Shown: in pieces, positions 42,635 to 53,089 of the stretch
Numbering within the stretch: position 1 is the first letter of the stretch
Layout of the letters: the number at the start of each line of letters is the position of its first letter
Source of the DNA: CBDDGJ01 sp965199285
GTDB lineage: Bacteria > Pseudomonadota > Alphaproteobacteria > RS24
Direction of reading: 5' to 3'
DNA length: 64,000 nucleotides
Assembly: GCA_965199285.1 (NCBI GenBank)
Contig: OZ240687.1
Location: 930,001-994,000, forward strand
Position numbers and translations under genes: made by a program
The notes under the pieces: generated by a model
Seen by the model: the letters and a program-made list of their open reading frames with translations, nothing else
Told to the model about the DNA's origin: nothing
Database searches by the model: none

Positions 42635-43117
42635 ATGGACGATTTTATTGATTATCAAAGCCGCGCCCAAAATGCGCTACGCCACGCCATTCGCGATATT
42701 CTCATCGATGTTGCCAAAGATGGGCTGCCCGGCGCGCATCATTTTTATATCACTTTCGATACGGAGGATTTGGATGTCCGCTTAAGTGATACGCTAAAGC
42801 AAAGATTCCCCAAAGATATGACGGTGGTTTTGCAACATCAATTTGACGATTTGACCGTCACGGATGAGGGATTTTCAGTGAGGTTGAGCTTTGGCGGCAA
42901 GCCGGAAGATATTTATGTTCCATTTGCGGCAATTTCGCGCTTTTTTGACCCCAGCGTTGAGTTTGGGCTCGAATTTAACCCGCCGCTTGATTTACAAGAA
43001 GATTTTTCGGATTTTGATGAAGATGAAGAAAATGCTATAGAGGCTGATGATATATCCTTGCAGGCTGACAATGAAAGCGCTGAGATTTTTAGCCTCGATT
43101 CATTTCGTGATAAATAA
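42635..43117 (+). CDS. sspB: ClpXP adaptor SspB (alphaproteobacterial type)
   Basis: A 160-residue protein: MDDFIDYQSRAQNALRHAIRDILIDVAKDGLPGAHHFYITFDTE at the N-terminus, then a beta-rich tag-binding domain with VRLSFGGKPEDIYVPFAAISRFFDPSVEFGLEF. The acidic flexible tail (residues ~125-160) ends in FSLDSFRDK, the ClpX-tethering part. It binds ssrA-tagged proteins and hands them to ClpXP. Directly downstream of ssrA; its start is set by AGAAGG within the hairpin. Confidence 0.93.
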   Translation: MDDFIDYQSRAQNALRHAIRDILIDVAKDGLPGAHHFYITFDTEDLDVRLSDTLKQRFPKDMTVVLQHQFDDLTVTDEGFSVRLSFGGKPEDIYVPFAAISRFFDPSVEFGLEFNPPLDLQEDFSDFDEDEENAIEADDISLQADNESAEIFSLDSFRDK

Positions 43118-43151
43118 TAGCCCGTGACAAATAACAGAAAGTAGATAATTC

Positions 43152-44546
43152 ATGAGTAAGACCCGCACTGAAACCGATAGTTTTGGCCCGCTTGACGTGG
43201 CGGCGGATAAATATTGGGGGGCGCAAACCCAGCGTTCCTTAGGCAATTTTAAAATTGGTGGGGAGATAATGCCCAAACCCCTTATCCGCGCTTTGGGGAT
43301 TATTAAAATGTGCGCGGCAAAGGCGAATATGGCGCTGGATAATCTCGAAACCGATATTGGCAAGATTATGGTGGAGGCGGCAACTGAAATTGCCGAAGGC
43401 AAGCTGGATGATCATTTCCCGCTTGTGGTCTGGCAAACCGGCTCTGGTACGCAAAGCAATATGAATGCGAATGAAGTTGTCTCCAATCGCGGCATTGAAT
43501 TAATGGGCGGCGAGATGGGGAGCAAAACCCCGATTCACCCAAACGATCATTGCAATCGCAGCCAATCTTCAAATGACACCTTCCCCACCGCCATGCATAT
43601 TGCCGCCGCCGAAGAGATACATCACAAATTATTGCCCGCGCTTACCCATTTACAAACCGCGCTTGCTGGTAAGGCGACAGCATGGGCGGAGATTATCAAA
43701 ATTGGCCGCACCCATTTGCAAGACGCAACGCCGCTGACTTTGGGGCAAGAATTTTCTGGCTATGCGACCCAAATCGCTTATGGCATTGAGCGGGTTGAAC
43801 AAAGCCTACCGCGCCTATTTGCTTTGGCGCAAGGTGGTACGGCGGTGGGTACGGGCTTAAATGCAAAACCCGATTTTGCTGAAAAATTTGCCGCCGAAGT
43901 GGCGGATTATACGAAGCTCCCCTTCATCACGGCGGAAAATAAATTTGAAGCGCTGGCCGCGCATGATGCTTATGTTGAAATGTCTGGTATGCTCAACACA
44001 GTGGCAATGTCGCTTTATAAAATTGCCAATGATATTCGCTTGCTTGGCTCCGGCCCGCGCTCTGGGCTTGGCGAATTATCTTTACCCGAAAATGAACCAG
44101 GTTCATCAATTATGCCTGGTAAGGTGAACCCAACCCAATGCGAGGCGATGACCATGCTATGCGCGCAAATTATGGGCAATCATACAACCATTAGCTTTGC
44201 CGGTTCGCAAGGGGCGATGGAGCTTAATGTGTTCAAACCCGTATTGGCTTATAATCTTTTGCAATCAATCCGGCTATTGGCAGATGGCAGTATGAGCTTT
44301 ACCGATAATTGCGTGGTAGGGATTGAACCGAACCATGATAATATTAAGGCGCTGATGCAGCGCTCCCTCATGTTGGTCACCGCATTGGCACCGAAAATCG
44401 GTTATGATAATGCCACCACAGTCGCCAAGACAGCCCATAAAAATGGCACCACTTTGCGCGAAGAAGCCGTTAATTTAGGATTTGTCACAGAGGATGAATT
44501 TGACCAGATTGTCCGCCCGCAAGATATGATTGCGCCAAAAGCCTAA
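43152..44546 (+). CDS. fumC: Fumarate hydratase, class II
   Basis: A 464-residue class II fumarase of the TCA cycle. It has TETDSFGPLDVAADKYWGAQTQRS, the substrate-binding SGTQSNMNANEV and HPNDHCNRSQSSNDTFPTAMHIA, and the signature GSSIMPGKVNPTQCEA with the catalytic serine. Length is standard for FumC. Confidence 0.96.
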   Translation: MSKTRTETDSFGPLDVAADKYWGAQTQRSLGNFKIGGEIMPKPLIRALGIIKMCAAKANMALDNLETDIGKIMVEAATEIAEGKLDDHFPLVVWQTGSGTQSNMNANEVVSNRGIELMGGEMGSKTPIHPNDHCNRSQSSNDTFPTAMHIAAAEEIHHKLLPALTHLQTALAGKATAWAEIIKIGRTHLQDATPLTLGQEFSGYATQIAYGIERVEQSLPRLFALAQGGTAVGTGLNAKPDFAEKFAAEVADYTKLPFITAENKFEALAAHDAYVEMSGMLNTVAMSLYKIANDIRLLGSGPRSGLGELSLPENEPGSSIMPGKVNPTQCEAMTMLCAQIMGNHTTISFAGSQGAMELNVFKPVLAYNLLQSIRLLADGSMSFTDNCVVGIEPNHDNIKALMQRSLMLVTALAPKIGYDNATTVAKTAHKNGTTLREEAVNLGFVTEDEFDQIVRPQDMIAPKA

Positions 44547-44553
44547 TAAAGCC

Positions 44554-44769
44554 ATGATCAAAAAACATTCGATTAATATTATGGGACATGCAACATCGGT
44601 GAGCCTAGAAGATGCGTTTTGGCAGGCGCTGGCAATCATTGCCGGCAAGCAGGGCATATCGGTTGCGCAATTAATCGCGCAAATTGATGCCGATAAGCAA
44701 AAAACAGCCGGCGGGCTATCGAGCGCGATACGGGTTTACGTTTTATCTTATTTTCAAAAATCCGCTTAA
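44554..44769 (+). CDS. Ribbon-helix-helix domain protein
   Basis: A 71-residue protein with the RHH pattern HSINIMGHATSVSLEDAFWQALAIIAGKQGISVAQLIAQI, of the RHH_4 type often found after fumC in alphaproteobacteria. The short beta strand would contact DNA and the protein would dimerise. Target unknown. ATG 44554 is eight bases after the fumC stop. It overlaps the convergent AsmA gene by four bases. Confidence 0.85.
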   Translation: MIKKHSINIMGHATSVSLEDAFWQALAIIAGKQGISVAQLIAQIDADKQKTAGGLSSAIRVYVLSYFQKSA

Positions 44770-47700
44770 GGCAAGGGCAGCCATTCTGTCTTAGGGTCGG
44801 AAATTGTGCCGACAAGCGAATGCACGCGGTCTTTATCATATTGGGTCATAATTTGCAGCGATAAATCGGTGAAATCAAATATCATATCTGCCAAAATATC
44901 GTCTGCGGGTTTATCATCTAAATCTATATTTTCGGCAGATTGGGTGCGGAGAAATGTCACATTATTAATGCTGACCATATTATCTTTAATATCCAAAAGC
45001 GCGATGGCACGCGAAAACGCTTCTAAATAAGGCGGCCGCTCATTAAAGGGGGGATGGTAGATTTTCCCATCACGAATTTCAATCTGCCCCTCCCCCAAAA
45101 AAGAGGTCATCATTTCTGCAACCGAACGGCCGCGACCGGCAAAACTTATCGCCCCCGATAGATCACCATAAAGCGGCACCGGCGCGGCAAACGGAAATAT
45201 GCTCAAGGGTAAATTATTCATTCTGCCATCAATCCGCACAGATGGCACAAGACTGCCACCTTCGGTTAGAATATCCAGATAAACAAGTCCCTCACCAGCG
45301 CGCAGCTCAACATTTTTAGCTTCCAAAACCCCATCGATAAGGCGCAATTTTGCTTGTATGGCAAGCGGCGGCAAATCGGCGAATTGCAAAGCCTCGCCGG
45401 TTAATTCAATATTCGCATCGCCGCGTGCGAATAAGGGCCATGTCATATTATCTTGCGACCAGCCATCAGAAAATACCGGCAGAGCGGGGGTGAGGTTCAT
45501 ATTCTGTAGGCGTAAAAATGCCGATAATTGCGGCCGAATATCGCCATAAGTGATAACCCCCTCACCCGAAACCGTGCCTTGCGCCAGCTGCATTTGCAAA
45601 TTTGAAAAAGAAAATTGGTTGTTTTGAAATGTCATTTGCCCCTGCCCGTAGCTCGCAAGCCTGTTTAGATAATCATGATCGGGCAGAATATAATCATCAA
45701 TATGAGCAATCTTAAATGTGCCTTGCCCTTGCAACTGCGCGCCATCTGTCACAGGCTTGGCACGGCCGGAAAATCCAAATCGGTCTTCGCCAATCTGAAG
45801 CGATAAATTAATTTGGCTCAAATCTTGTGTTTGTCGGCGGGATTGAATATCTAATCGCGCCTGTTGGTTTTGCGGCAAATGCTGCCAGTTTAGAAAATGT
45901 GACATATCTTCGCTTGGCGCGGCGAGGGTAAGCTGAATTGCGGTGCCGACCACATGCGGGGCAAAATCATAACCTTGCGCGGTGAGCGTGTATTGGGCGG
46001 AAAGCTTGCCGAGCTTGGCGCTGCCTATAAATTTATTTTCTGGCCAATTCGCATCATCCGGCAGGGGAATTGTCCAGCGTCCTTGCGCCTGAAAATTTTG
46101 GTCAAAATTAAACTCAACCGGAAAAAGATGGCGTGCCAAAGGCGACAATAGATTATACGCATTCTCGGCTCCCCAGATGATATTCACCTGCCCGCCTATA
46201 TGTTCGTCCTTCACCTTTAATGCGCCGGCAAGCTCTATATTTTGATCCTGATAATGACCTATCCGGAGCTCTTTTATATCCAGCCGATAATCTTTGGCTG
46301 ATGTATGAAGGGCAATATTTTCAATCTGCAATCTCTCAAAATTAAGTTCATCAATTTGTAATTGGAGAGCAAATTCCCGCGCCTCATCTTTGCTGCCAAG
46401 CAAGGTTTCTATCCACGTCTGGTAGGGTAAATCTGCAAGGCTTCGAATATGTTCTTGTTGCCGCATCCCCCATTTTTGCGCATTCATACGGCTTATCTGT
46501 GCCATAAGCCTGCCATTTATATGGTTATGCGTGAAGTCCAAATATGTATCAAACGCATAAGCCTGCTCGTCAATCTGACCGGTAAAATTGGTAAGCTCTA
46601 AAATGCCGCTTTGCCATTTCACCGCGCCGGAAAAATTGTTTTTTGTCCATTCTATATCTTTTGTATAAGCCTGCCAGTCAGACGCATAAGCGGTGGGCGC
46701 GGCAAGCCAATTTGATAAAGATATGAATTGCGAGCTGCGCCCATTTATAAAGCCAGAAAAGACACTGCCCGATTGCGCGCGCATAATATCACCACGCAAT
46801 AAGATGTGACTATCAAATGGAAAATAAGCCGAAAAATAATTTAAGCGAAGACGCGGCGCATCCCAAATCGCGCGGCTATCGAAATTTTGGATGGTCTGCT
46901 GATTGTAAATCAGCCTATCGACTTGCAATGAAAAATTAATATTCGGATTGCCAATATAAGCCATCAAAATATCTGGCACAGTTTCTTTGCGCGCCACAGC
47001 CGCATCTTGGTCTAAAACCTGCTGCGGGCTTATATTGATAAGATCGAGATTAAACTGATTGGCAATAATCTCGAGCGTGAGAGCCTGCGATGCCGCTTCC
47101 TCAAAGGCACGCTCAATATGCGGCAAAGACATATTCGCCCGCACGGTTTGATTAAAGAGGGTGATTTCCATATCCTCCGTGCGCCAGCCTTGCGGCGACA
47201 TAAAGATTAAGCCCTCAAAAGAGCTGATTGTTGATTGTGCGGCTTGCATATTCCACTGCGCGAGAAGGTTTGGGATAAGCGCTTTATCCTGATATTGAAA
47301 CTCGCCAGACAATTCCCATTCAGGCGCTTGCTTAAATTTTCCATCAAAACCCAAACGCTGTTGATTATTGGTAAAATCGATTTTTATGTCTTGGGCGTGG
47401 CGGTGGAGATTTGCCGAAAATTCTTGGCCGCGATAAAGCCCCTGAACATCAATTTTTTGGGCTTGCAAATCACCTGAAAACCCCCCCTCAATATCCGAAA
47501 AATCGAACGCCCCTTGCGGGGTTTGTAGGTGAATATGCACATTCTGCCAGATGATTTCCTCTATATTCGGTATCTGCAAATCTGATATATCTGTATCAGC
47601 CGCAAGAGAAATTGTCGCCCCATCTATTTCGAGACGGCGGATTATCGCATTGCTCCTTAAAAACTGCCATAGGCTTAGCTCAATAAAAATCTGATCAATC

Positions 47701-47930
47701 GTAAATGGGGTGGCGCGGACAATTTCAACATCATTAGCGATAAAGCCAAATTCTGGCACAAAGCGGATTCCAAACTGCCCGCCAATCACGCTCGGCGCAC
47801 CAATCGCGGCTTCTATTTGGGCGGCAATTTTTTGCCGATAAGGATTTGCGTCGATAAATAAGGGAAGAGATAATAGGATCAAAATAATCGTAATAATGAG
47901 GCTTAAAAAAAATGTTATGGGATAGCGCAT
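44766..47930 (-). CDS. AsmA family protein
   Basis: A 1054-residue protein with one N-terminal membrane helix (ITFFLSLIITIILILLSLPLFI) followed by DANPYRQKIAAQIEAAIG, the AsmA start, and a very long beta-rich periplasmic body. The C-terminal part has FAGRGRSVAEMMTSFLGEGQIEIRDGKI, the AsmA-like C-terminal motif. Such proteins are thought to bridge inner and outer membranes and carry phospholipids. The full length is intact. Confidence 0.9.
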   Translation of the reverse strand: MRYPITFFLSLIITIILILLSLPLFIDANPYRQKIAAQIEAAIGAPSVIGGQFGIRFVPEFGFIANDVEIVRATPFTIDQIFIELSLWQFLRSNAIIRRLEIDGATISLAADTDISDLQIPNIEEIIWQNVHIHLQTPQGAFDFSDIEGGFSGDLQAQKIDVQGLYRGQEFSANLHRHAQDIKIDFTNNQQRLGFDGKFKQAPEWELSGEFQYQDKALIPNLLAQWNMQAAQSTISSFEGLIFMSPQGWRTEDMEITLFNQTVRANMSLPHIERAFEEAASQALTLEIIANQFNLDLINISPQQVLDQDAAVARKETVPDILMAYIGNPNINFSLQVDRLIYNQQTIQNFDSRAIWDAPRLRLNYFSAYFPFDSHILLRGDIMRAQSGSVFSGFINGRSSQFISLSNWLAAPTAYASDWQAYTKDIEWTKNNFSGAVKWQSGILELTNFTGQIDEQAYAFDTYLDFTHNHINGRLMAQISRMNAQKWGMRQQEHIRSLADLPYQTWIETLLGSKDEAREFALQLQIDELNFERLQIENIALHTSAKDYRLDIKELRIGHYQDQNIELAGALKVKDEHIGGQVNIIWGAENAYNLLSPLARHLFPVEFNFDQNFQAQGRWTIPLPDDANWPENKFIGSAKLGKLSAQYTLTAQGYDFAPHVVGTAIQLTLAAPSEDMSHFLNWQHLPQNQQARLDIQSRRQTQDLSQINLSLQIGEDRFGFSGRAKPVTDGAQLQGQGTFKIAHIDDYILPDHDYLNRLASYGQGQMTFQNNQFSFSNLQMQLAQGTVSGEGVITYGDIRPQLSAFLRLQNMNLTPALPVFSDGWSQDNMTWPLFARGDANIELTGEALQFADLPPLAIQAKLRLIDGVLEAKNVELRAGEGLVYLDILTEGGSLVPSVRIDGRMNNLPLSIFPFAAPVPLYGDLSGAISFAGRGRSVAEMMTSFLGEGQIEIRDGKIYHPPFNERPPYLEAFSRAIALLDIKDNMVSINNVTFLRTQSAENIDLDDKPADDILADMIFDFTDLSLQIMTQYDKDRVHSLVGTISDPKTEWLPLP

Positions 47931-48033
47931 TTTTCCTCTATAGCAATTTTCCGCCCCCCAATATAATTATTTGGATAATTATTTGGCGCGCGCCAGCAGA
48001 ATCTTATAATAACAAAAGAATCAGGAAAGTGAA

Positions 48034-50328
48034 ATGACATCTGACCCTTTTGATTTAGGTGACCCCACCGATTTTGAGACGGTGAATGCACCACCACAAG
48101 CCGGCTTAGCGCAACAAGCAAATGCGGCGCGCGGGCAAGCGCAGCTACCCGATATATTGCATAATCTCAATCAAGAGCAACGAGATGCGGTGACGGCTGA
48201 TAATGGTTCATTGCTTCTATTGGCAGGCGCGGGAACCGGCAAAACCCGCGCCCTTACCTCGCGCATTGCTTATAAAATTGCGACCGGTCAAGCGCAAGCG
48301 GGCGAAGTGTTGGCGGTGACATTTACCAATAAAGCAGCGCGTGAAATGCGTGACCGGATCACCGCTTTGGTGGGTGAAAATATTGAAGGCCGCGCTTGGA
48401 TTGGAACCTTTCATGCGCTGGCAACCCGCATATTGCGCCGCCATGCGGAGCTGGTGGGGCTTAAATCCGATTTCACCATTCTTGATACGGATGACCAGAT
48501 TCGCCTGTTGAAGCAGATTATTCAGGCCGAAAATATTGATGAAAAACGCTGGCCGGCACGACAAATGGCGTGCTTTATCGATCAATGGAAAAATCGCGGC
48601 TGGACACCGGCACAAGTGCCTGAAAATCAGGCCGCTTATTTTGCCAATGGGCTGGGGCGCAAAATATATGAAGCCTATCAAAGCCGCCTGAAAATTCTAA
48701 ACGCCGCCGATTTTGGTGATTTGCTGCTGGAATGTCTCTGCCTGTTTCAACAAAATGCGGATGTTTTGAGCATTTACCAAAATCGCTTTTTGCATATTTT
48801 CGTGGATGAATATCAAGACACGAATAATGTGCAATATTTATGGCTGCGGCTATTGGCGCAAGCGCATGGCAATATTTGTTGCGTGGGCGATGATGATCAG
48901 TCGATTTATGGCTGGCGCGGGGCGGAGGTCAAAAATATTTTGCGCTTTGAGACAGATTTTCCTGACGCGCAAATCATTCGGCTGGAGCGCAATTATCGCT
49001 CAACCCCGCATATTCTGGGCGCTGCTTCGGGCTTAATTGCGGCCAATAAATCGCGGCTGGGAAAAACATTATGGACAGACCGTGAGCAGGAAGGGGATAA
49101 GGTCGCTTTGCGTAGCCTGTGGGATAGCGAAGAAGAAGCCCGCGTGATTGCCGATGATATTGAGCATTTGCAGCTGAAAAAATATAATCTCAATGAAATT
49201 GCTGTATTGGTGCGTGCCAGTTTCCAAATGCGTGAATTTGAAGATCGGTTTATTGCGCTCGGCATCCCCTATCGGGTGATTGGGGGGCCGCGCTTTTATG
49301 AGCGGGCGGAAATTCGCGATGCCAATGCTTATTTGCGCCTCGTTGCACAACCGCAAGATGATTTGGCGTTTGAACGGATTGTTAACAAACCCCGGCGCGG
49401 GCTTGGCAATGTCGCCTTGCAAACTCTGCATCACGCCGCCCGCGGGCAGCATATATCGCTATTTTCGGCGGCCCAGAAAATCATCCATACGGAGGCATTA
49501 AAGCCCGCCGCGCGGCGCAGCTTAACCGCGTTTTTATTACAGCTTGAGCAATGGCAAAAAAAGAAAGATGAAGTGCCGCATCCGCAACTCGCCGAACTTA
49601 TTTTGGATGAAAGCGGCTATACCGCAATGTGGCAGCAGGATAAATCGCCCGATGCCCCTGGTAAGCTCGAAAATTTGAAAGAGCTTATCCGCTCAATGGA
49701 AGATTTCCCAAGCCTTGCCGAATATTTGGAACATATTTCTTTGGTGATGGATAATGCCGATACGGATAGCGATGATAAAGTCTCTATCATGACATTGCAC
49801 GCCTCTAAGGGGCTAGAATTTGACCATGTCTTTTTACCCGGTTGGGAAGAGGGATTATTTCCGCATCAGCGCAGCCTTGATGAAGGCAATAATGGGGAAG
49901 AGGAAGAACGCCGGCTGGCTTATGTCGGCTTGACGCGTGCCAAATTGCGTGCCTCGATTAGCTTTGTCGGCAATCGCAAAACGCATGGGCAGTGGACGGC
50001 GGCACTGCCATCGCGCTTTATTGATGAATTGCCGCCCGAACATGTGGAGGTGGAAGCCGCCCAACAAGCCATGCCACATGTCGCCCCATCTGAACTTACC
50101 GGCAAGCGCGCTTCCTCTTTTGCCCAAAAATCTTTTACCCAAAAAGAGGGCGCGATTAAGGATGCGGAATTTGAAATGAGCAGCTCCGCGTTCAAAAAAG
50201 GCGAGCGAATCTTCCATGTAAAATTTGGTTATGGGCGCGTGACCGCGATTGAGGGTGAGAAATTATCAATCAATTTTGAAAAAGCGGGTGCAAAAAAGGT
50301 AATTGATCGCTTTGTCGAAAAAGCATAA
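48034..50328 (+). CDS. uvrD: UvrD/PcrA-type superfamily 1 DNA helicase
   Basis: A 764-residue 3'-5' helicase of nucleotide excision and mismatch repair. Motifs: LNQEQRDAV (Q), AGAGTGKT (I), VTFTNKAAREM, DEYQDTN (II), GDDDQSIYGWRGA (III), NYRST (IV), TLHASKGLEFDHVFLPGWEEG (V) and LAYVGLTRAK (VI). The C-terminus carries a Tudor-like GERIFHVKFGYGRVTAIEG domain that binds RNA polymerase in PcrA/UvrD. The ATG follows CAGGAAAGTGAA. Confidence 0.95.
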   Translation: MTSDPFDLGDPTDFETVNAPPQAGLAQQANAARGQAQLPDILHNLNQEQRDAVTADNGSLLLLAGAGTGKTRALTSRIAYKIATGQAQAGEVLAVTFTNKAAREMRDRITALVGENIEGRAWIGTFHALATRILRRHAELVGLKSDFTILDTDDQIRLLKQIIQAENIDEKRWPARQMACFIDQWKNRGWTPAQVPENQAAYFANGLGRKIYEAYQSRLKILNAADFGDLLLECLCLFQQNADVLSIYQNRFLHIFVDEYQDTNNVQYLWLRLLAQAHGNICCVGDDDQSIYGWRGAEVKNILRFETDFPDAQIIRLERNYRSTPHILGAASGLIAANKSRLGKTLWTDREQEGDKVALRSLWDSEEEARVIADDIEHLQLKKYNLNEIAVLVRASFQMREFEDRFIALGIPYRVIGGPRFYERAEIRDANAYLRLVAQPQDDLAFERIVNKPRRGLGNVALQTLHHAARGQHISLFSAAQKIIHTEALKPAARRSLTAFLLQLEQWQKKKDEVPHPQLAELILDESGYTAMWQQDKSPDAPGKLENLKELIRSMEDFPSLAEYLEHISLVMDNADTDSDDKVSIMTLHASKGLEFDHVFLPGWEEGLFPHQRSLDEGNNGEEEERRLAYVGLTRAKLRASISFVGNRKTHGQWTAALPSRFIDELPPEHVEVEAAQQAMPHVAPSELTGKRASSFAQKSFTQKEGAIKDAEFEMSSSAFKKGERIFHVKFGYGRVTAIEGEKLSINFEKAGAKKVIDRFVEKA

Positions 50329-50334
50329 GAACTA

Positions 50335-51183
50335 ATGTCGCCACCGCTTTATAAACTCATGGTTTCTAATTGCGATGCGGCCGCAATAGAATCGCAACTC
50401 AATGAAATGGGCTCGGATGCAGTTTATATTCATGCTGCCAAAGATATTGGCACTATTGGCAATCCGAATGTGCCTTATGGGGATTGTGTCGAAGCTTGGT
50501 TTTCCTTTAAGCCGGAGATTGCTTTGCCCCATAGCGTGATCGAGAAAATCCCCGCGCGCGATTGGGTTGCGGAAAGTCAGCAAAATATGCCCGCAATCAG
50601 TGCGCCGCCATTTTATATTCATGGCCAGCATAATCGCCCGCAAGCACGCCGCGCCAAAATTCATATTGAAATGGAAGCGGCCAATGCTTTCGGATCAGGC
50701 CATCATGCGACCACCCAAGCCTGCCTTGCACTATTGGCCGATATTATGAAAACCCATCACCCAGAACATGGCCTCGATATTGGCACTGGATCTGGTATAT
50801 TGGCAATCGCGGCGGCAAAACACGCCCATCACCGGATGATGGGCTGCGATATTGATGCCGCAACGATTCCTACCGCGCGGCAAAATGCCCGCAAAAACCG
50901 GGTGCAAAATTTATGTCGCTTTGTCCACGCAGACGGGGTACGACACCCACAAATTCAGGCACGAAAGCCTTATGATTTAATCTTTGCCAATATTCTGCTA
51001 CGCCCACTTTGTAAGCTTGCCCCGACGCTTGCACATATGGCGGCAGAAAAAGCAGATATTATCTTAAGCGGTTCTCTATGCTTGCAAAAAAATAAATTAT
51101 TAGCCTATTATCGGGCGCATGGGTTTCATTTGGCAAAAGAAATTCGCCAAGGTGACTGGACAAGCCTTCACATCTGGCGGTAA
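50335..51183 (+). CDS. prmA: Ribosomal protein L11 methyltransferase
   Basis: A 282-residue PrmA-type methyltransferase. ANAFGSGHHATTQACL precedes the SAM motif GLDIGTGSGILAIAAAKHAHHRMMGCDIDA and the NPPF-like YDLIFANILLRPL. The N-terminal L11-binding domain is more divergent. The gene is six bases downstream of uvrD. Confidence 0.9.
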   Translation: MSPPLYKLMVSNCDAAAIESQLNEMGSDAVYIHAAKDIGTIGNPNVPYGDCVEAWFSFKPEIALPHSVIEKIPARDWVAESQQNMPAISAPPFYIHGQHNRPQARRAKIHIEMEAANAFGSGHHATTQACLALLADIMKTHHPEHGLDIGTGSGILAIAAAKHAHHRMMGCDIDAATIPTARQNARKNRVQNLCRFVHADGVRHPQIQARKPYDLIFANILLRPLCKLAPTLAHMAAEKADIILSGSLCLQKNKLLAYYRAHGFHLAKEIRQGDWTSLHIWR

Positions 51184-51193
51184 TCTAACCAGC

Positions 51194-52957
51194 ATGACAC
51201 ATCATCCTATTCATGAATTGCGGGAGGTTTTGCAGGCGCAATCTTTAAGCGGATTTATCATTCCACATGAGGATGAGTTTTTGGGCAAGACGGTTCTGGA
51301 ATCGGATGATCGCCTGAAGTTTCTAACCGGCTTTACCGGCTCGGCGGGGCTTGCGATTGTTCTGGATGATAAGGCTGCCCTTTTTGTCGATGGCCGTTAT
51401 GTTCTGCAAGCGCCCATGCAGGTGGATACGGCACTGTTTGAAATTGTCTCGATTATTGAAACACCACCATGGCGTTGGCTTACAGAAAATTTAGAGGCAG
51501 ACGCGCGCATCGGTATTGACCCCGCTTTACACAGTTACGAGCAATATAAAAAATATCTCACCGCGCTTGAAGAAAGTGGCGCGGCGCTTATTTCAGTACA
51601 AGATAATCCGGTCGATGAGATATGGGTAAATCGTCCGCAATCCGTGTTAAGCGATGTTGAGCTTTACCCACTCGATTATGCCGGCGAAAGCAGCGCCGAA
51701 AAACGGCGTAGGCTTGCTGACATATTGCGATGCGCACAGCAGGATAAAATGCTCATCACAAGCGCCGAAAATATTGCTTGGCTGCTCAATATAAGGGGGC
51801 AGGATGTGCCCTATACGCCGCTGGCGCTTTCGCGGGCAATTTTAAGTGCAGATGGGCGATTGGACTGGTATATCGAACCTGCTCGCATCAAACATATCGC
51901 GGCTCACTTATCGGATGATATTTTTATTCACCCGCCCGAAGCCATAATTCCAGATATAAAGCAGTTCAAAAACCTCACCCTCCGCCTCGCGCCAGAGAGC
52001 TGCAACGCTCATATCGCCACCAGCATAAAAGAGTGCACGATTGCCGAAGCTGTGGATTTATGTGAATTACCCAAAGCGCGCAAAAACCAGGCAGAAATCG
52101 CTGGCATGATTGACGCACATATTTATGATGCTGCCGCCCTTTGCAAATTCCTGCATTGGCTGGATGTAAATGCGCGGCATGAGTCTATCAGCGAGATAAG
52201 CGCAGCGCAGAAATTAGAAAGCTTTCGCAAAGCGCATCCCTATTTACGCGATCTCAGTTTCCCAACCATTGCCGGCAGCGGACCACATGGGGCGATTGTG
52301 CATTATCATGCAACAGAAGAAACCAATCGGGTGTTACAAGCGGGTGATTTATTTTTATGCGATAGTGGCGGGCAATATATCAATGGCACTACCGATGTGA
52401 CGCGGACGGTTCTTATCGGTGGCACTGATGCCCCGCCGCCAGATGATGCAGTCACCATGTTTACACATGTTTTGAAAGGGCATATTCAGCTGGCAATGGC
52501 GCGCTTTCCCAAAGGCACAGATGGTATACAGCTGGATGCGCTGGCGCGCGCGCCGCTTTGGCAAGTTGGCGCCGATTTCGCGCACGGAACCGGGCATGGG
52601 GTTGGCTGCTATTTATCTGTACATGAAGGCCCGCAGCGCATTTCAAAAGGCGGCATGGTTGCGTTGCAGCAGGGCATGGTTGTTTCAAATGAACCAGGTT
52701 ATTATCGCGCCGGTGCATTTGGCATCAGAATTGAAAATCTACAATATGTGGTGGCGGCAGAAAATGACATGCTGGCATTTGAACCGCTCACCCTTGCACC
52801 GATTGATCGCCGTCTGATTGACGTTCATATCCTCACCAGCGCAGAACTGAACTGGCTGAATGAGTATCATCAGCGGGTTTATGAAACCATTTCCCCGCTT
52901 CTCGATGTGCCGCAAAAAAACTGGCTTAAACAACAAACTGAGAATCTGTCTTTTTAA
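51194..52957 (+). CDS. Xaa-Pro aminopeptidase (aminopeptidase P family)
   Basis: A 587-residue M24B metallopeptidase removing N-terminal residues before proline. Two creatinase-like N-terminal domains (SGFIIPHEDEFLG, FLTGFTGSAG) precede the pita-bread domain with metal ligands in CDSGGQYINGTTDVTRT, HGTGHGVGCYLSVHEGP, NEPGYY and RIEN. This is the large three-domain form. ATG 51194 is 10 bp after the prmA stop; the frame extends 75 bases upstream inside prmA without homology. Confidence 0.93.
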   Translation: MTHHPIHELREVLQAQSLSGFIIPHEDEFLGKTVLESDDRLKFLTGFTGSAGLAIVLDDKAALFVDGRYVLQAPMQVDTALFEIVSIIETPPWRWLTENLEADARIGIDPALHSYEQYKKYLTALEESGAALISVQDNPVDEIWVNRPQSVLSDVELYPLDYAGESSAEKRRRLADILRCAQQDKMLITSAENIAWLLNIRGQDVPYTPLALSRAILSADGRLDWYIEPARIKHIAAHLSDDIFIHPPEAIIPDIKQFKNLTLRLAPESCNAHIATSIKECTIAEAVDLCELPKARKNQAEIAGMIDAHIYDAAALCKFLHWLDVNARHESISEISAAQKLESFRKAHPYLRDLSFPTIAGSGPHGAIVHYHATEETNRVLQAGDLFLCDSGGQYINGTTDVTRTVLIGGTDAPPPDDAVTMFTHVLKGHIQLAMARFPKGTDGIQLDALARAPLWQVGADFAHGTGHGVGCYLSVHEGPQRISKGGMVALQQGMVVSNEPGYYRAGAFGIRIENLQYVVAAENDMLAFEPLTLAPIDRRLIDVHILTSAELNWLNEYHQRVYETISPLLDVPQKNWLKQQTENLSF

Positions 52958-53089
52958 GGCATATCTTATGAAAACGGGTTCTCCAAACCAGTTAGAGCAT
53001 ATCTCATGAAAAGTGCACTTTTATAATAAATTCTGACACTTTTCCGCCATATTTGTAAAAAATTGGGATATGCGTAAAAACAACAGCTT

